NCBI RefSeq assembly: GCF_022829385.1
Contig: NZ_JAKSXX010000237.1
Coordinates: 1-64,000 of the forward strand
Length of the DNA stretch: 64,000 nucleotides
DNA from: Methylobacterium sp. J-070
GTDB lineage: Bacteria; Pseudomonadota; Alphaproteobacteria; Rhizobiales; Beijerinckiaceae
Direction of reading: 5' to 3'
Shown: piece by piece, positions 62,848 through 64,000 of the stretch
How the letters are laid out: every line of letters begins with the position of its first letter
How positions within the stretch are numbered: position 1 is the stretch's first letter
The notes under the pieces: generated by a model
Databases searched by the model: none
Told to the model about the DNA's origin: nothing
What the model saw: the letters and a program-made list of their open reading frames with translations, nothing else
Made by a program: the position numbers and the translations under genes

Positions 62848-63732
62848 ATGGCGGGCACCACCATCATCACCTGCGCGCTCACGGGCTCGTTCGACACGCC
62901 GAGGAAGAACCCGGCGGTGCCGGTGAGCCCGAAGGCCATCGCGCAATCGGCCCTCGAGGCCGCCGCCGCCGGGGCCGCGGTGGTGCACATCCACGTCCGG
63001 GATCCCGAGACGGGCGCGCCCAGCATGGAGCTCGCCCATTACCGCGAGGTGGTGGAGCGGATCCGCGCGACGAACGAGGCCGTGATCCTCAACCTGACCA
63101 CGGGGGCGGGGGGCCGGTTCGTGCCGGGCGACCCCGATCCGGCCGTCGCCGGCCCGGGCACGACCTTCGTGGGCCCGGAGGACCGCACCCGGCACGTGAC
63201 GGCGCTGCGGCCGGAGATCTGCACCCTCGACATCGCGACGATGAATTTCGGCGAGCACCTGTTCCTGAACACCCCCGGCCACCTGCGCGCCATGGCGGCG
63301 CAGATCCGGGAGTCGGGCGCGAAGCCGGAGATCGAGGTGTTCGATCTCGGCCAGATCGAGCTGGCCCGGCACCTGATCGCCGAGGGGCATCTGGCGCGCC
63401 CGCCCCTGTTCCAGCTCTGCCTCGGCATCCCCTGGGGGGCGCCGGCGACGCCCGAGGCGCTGGTGGCGATGCGGGCCCGGCTGCCGGAGGACGCGGTCTG
63501 GTCGGCCTTCGGGATCGGCCGGGAGGAGTTCCCGATCCTCGCGGTGGCGGCCGGGATGGGCGGCAACGTCCGCGTCGGCCTGGAGGACAACCTGTACCTG
63601 TCCCGGGGCCGGCTCGCGCCGAGCAACGCCGCCCTGGTGGAGAAGGCGGTGAGCCTGCTCGCCCATCTCGACCGCGAGCCGGCGACGCCCGATCAGGCGC
63701 GGGCGATCTTCGGATTGGCCCCGCGGGGCTGA
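62848..63732 (+). CDS. BKACE (beta-keto acid cleavage enzyme) family protein
   Basis: A 294-residue member of the DUF849/BKACE family, Zn-dependent enzymes that cleave a beta-keto acid with acetyl-CoA. Zn ligands are in VVHIHVRDPETG, and the fold marks NLTTGAGGRF and FGIGREEFPI are clear. A strong GGGGAGGA ribosome site precedes ATG 62848. The substrate varies between family members (3-keto-5-aminohexanoate, dehydrocarnitine and others) and cannot be chosen here. Last gene of the operon. Confidence 0.92.
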   Translation: MAGTTIITCALTGSFDTPRKNPAVPVSPKAIAQSALEAAAAGAAVVHIHVRDPETGAPSMELAHYREVVERIRATNEAVILNLTTGAGGRFVPGDPDPAVAGPGTTFVGPEDRTRHVTALRPEICTLDIATMNFGEHLFLNTPGHLRAMAAQIRESGAKPEIEVFDLGQIELARHLIAEGHLARPPLFQLCLGIPWGAPATPEALVAMRARLPEDAVWSAFGIGREEFPILAVAAGMGGNVRVGLEDNLYLSRGRLAPSNAALVEKAVSLLAHLDREPATPDQARAIFGLAPRG

Positions 63733-63749
63733 TCGCCCGCGCGTCTCCT

Positions 63750-63917
63750 TCTCCCCTCTGCGGGAGAGGGTGGCCGCCGAAGGGGGTCGGGAGAGGGGAG
63801 CGACGGCGCAGAATGGAACGCCGGCCTTCATGAAGGTCGCGCCCGGTCTGAAGCCGCGCTCCCCTCTCCCGACCCCTGCCGACGCAGGGGCCACCCTCCC
63901 TCGCAGAGGGGGGAGGG
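63750..63917. repeat. Palindromic repeat family A, intergenic copy
   Basis: About 168 bases after the BKACE gene. Left CCCCTCTGCGGGAGAGGGTG and right CCACCCTCCCTCGCAGAGGG pair, as do the inner GGGAGAGGGGAGCG and CGCTCCCCTCTCCC. CCTTCATGAAGG in the middle is shared with the bchM copy. Here it is not translated in a known gene. From 63918 to the window end I recognise nothing. Confidence 0.85.
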
Positions 63918-64000
63918 CCGTGGCGCTTACGGATCTGCGGCATCCTCACCTGTGCCGGTATCAGCCGCGTTCCTCCACGGATACGCTGCCTTCGGACACC

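Overview
The window comes from a high-GC alphaproteobacterium whose gene content and order fit an aerobic, pigmented, methylotroph-like member of Methylobacterium/Methylorubrum or a close relative. This assignment is inferred from gene content only. The centre (about 11.2-39.0 kb) is a photosynthesis gene cluster of the aerobic anoxygenic type. It has the oxygen-dependent cyclase gene acsF, and no bchE is seen here. It has the dark-operative protochlorophyllide reductase genes bchN/B/L and no light-harvesting or puf genes. bchC/X/Y/Z, puf and crt must lie elsewhere if the strain is phototrophic.

Layout. 1-2.05 kb: N-terminal part of a passenger-type autotransporter, running off the left edge. 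2.4-9.6 kb: housekeeping and accessory genes (accA, a DUF1796-type protein, a LysR regulator divergent from an MFS efflux pump, an L,D-transpeptidase lipoprotein, a tiny YqaE/Pmp3 membrane protein, one hypothetical). 9.5-15.6 kb, minus strand: bchG - PucC-like transporter - bchP - tspO - small membrane protein, with a triheme cytochrome c close downstream. 16.2-18.6 kb, minus strand: the regulators ppaA and ppsR. 18.9-39.0 kb, plus strand: bchFNBHLM-lhaA-puhABC-orf-acsF-puhE, then hemA, bchI, bchD and bchO. 39.1-41.6 kb: glutamine-amidotransferase-like hydrolase, YqcI/YcgG (GntA-like) protein and a DUF1989 protein. 41.9-44.6 kb: a cytochrome P450 with its own ferredoxin reductase and [3Fe-4S]-type ferredoxin. 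45.4-47.9 kb: acyl-CoA synthetase and SDR. 47.9-51.7 kb: an AT-richer island with a methyltransferase, a decayed IS701-like transposase and a glycosyltransferase. 51.7-59.7 kb: SDR, phosphotransferase and acyl-CoA dehydrogenase, then a branched-chain-type ABC transporter whose two ATPases are fused. 60.1-63.7 kb: cyclase, 3-hydroxyacyl-CoA dehydrogenase-like enzyme, SDR and BKACE.

How it works together. HemA supplies 5-aminolevulinate. BchI/D/H insert magnesium, BchM methylates and AcsF forms the fifth ring. BchN/B/L reduce protochlorophyllide, BchF hydrates the 3-vinyl group, BchG attaches the tail and BchP reduces it. LhaA and PuhB/C/E assemble the reaction centre around PuhA. PpsR (repressor) and PpaA (cobalamin-type antirepressor) lie between the two bch operons. 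Both flanking promoters carry a TGT-N12-ACA type PpsR operator overlapping a TTGACA -35 box and followed by the same TAGCCT -10 box; the bchG promoter implies a leaderless mRNA.

The most unusual signal is a set of palindromic repeats at gene junctions. One family is translated in frame as a 68-residue tail on BchM and a roughly 65-residue head on BchD, and a half copy sits in the N-terminus of BchP. A second family lies between hemA and bchI and again between the two liv permease genes. A third type lies beside the AT-rich island.
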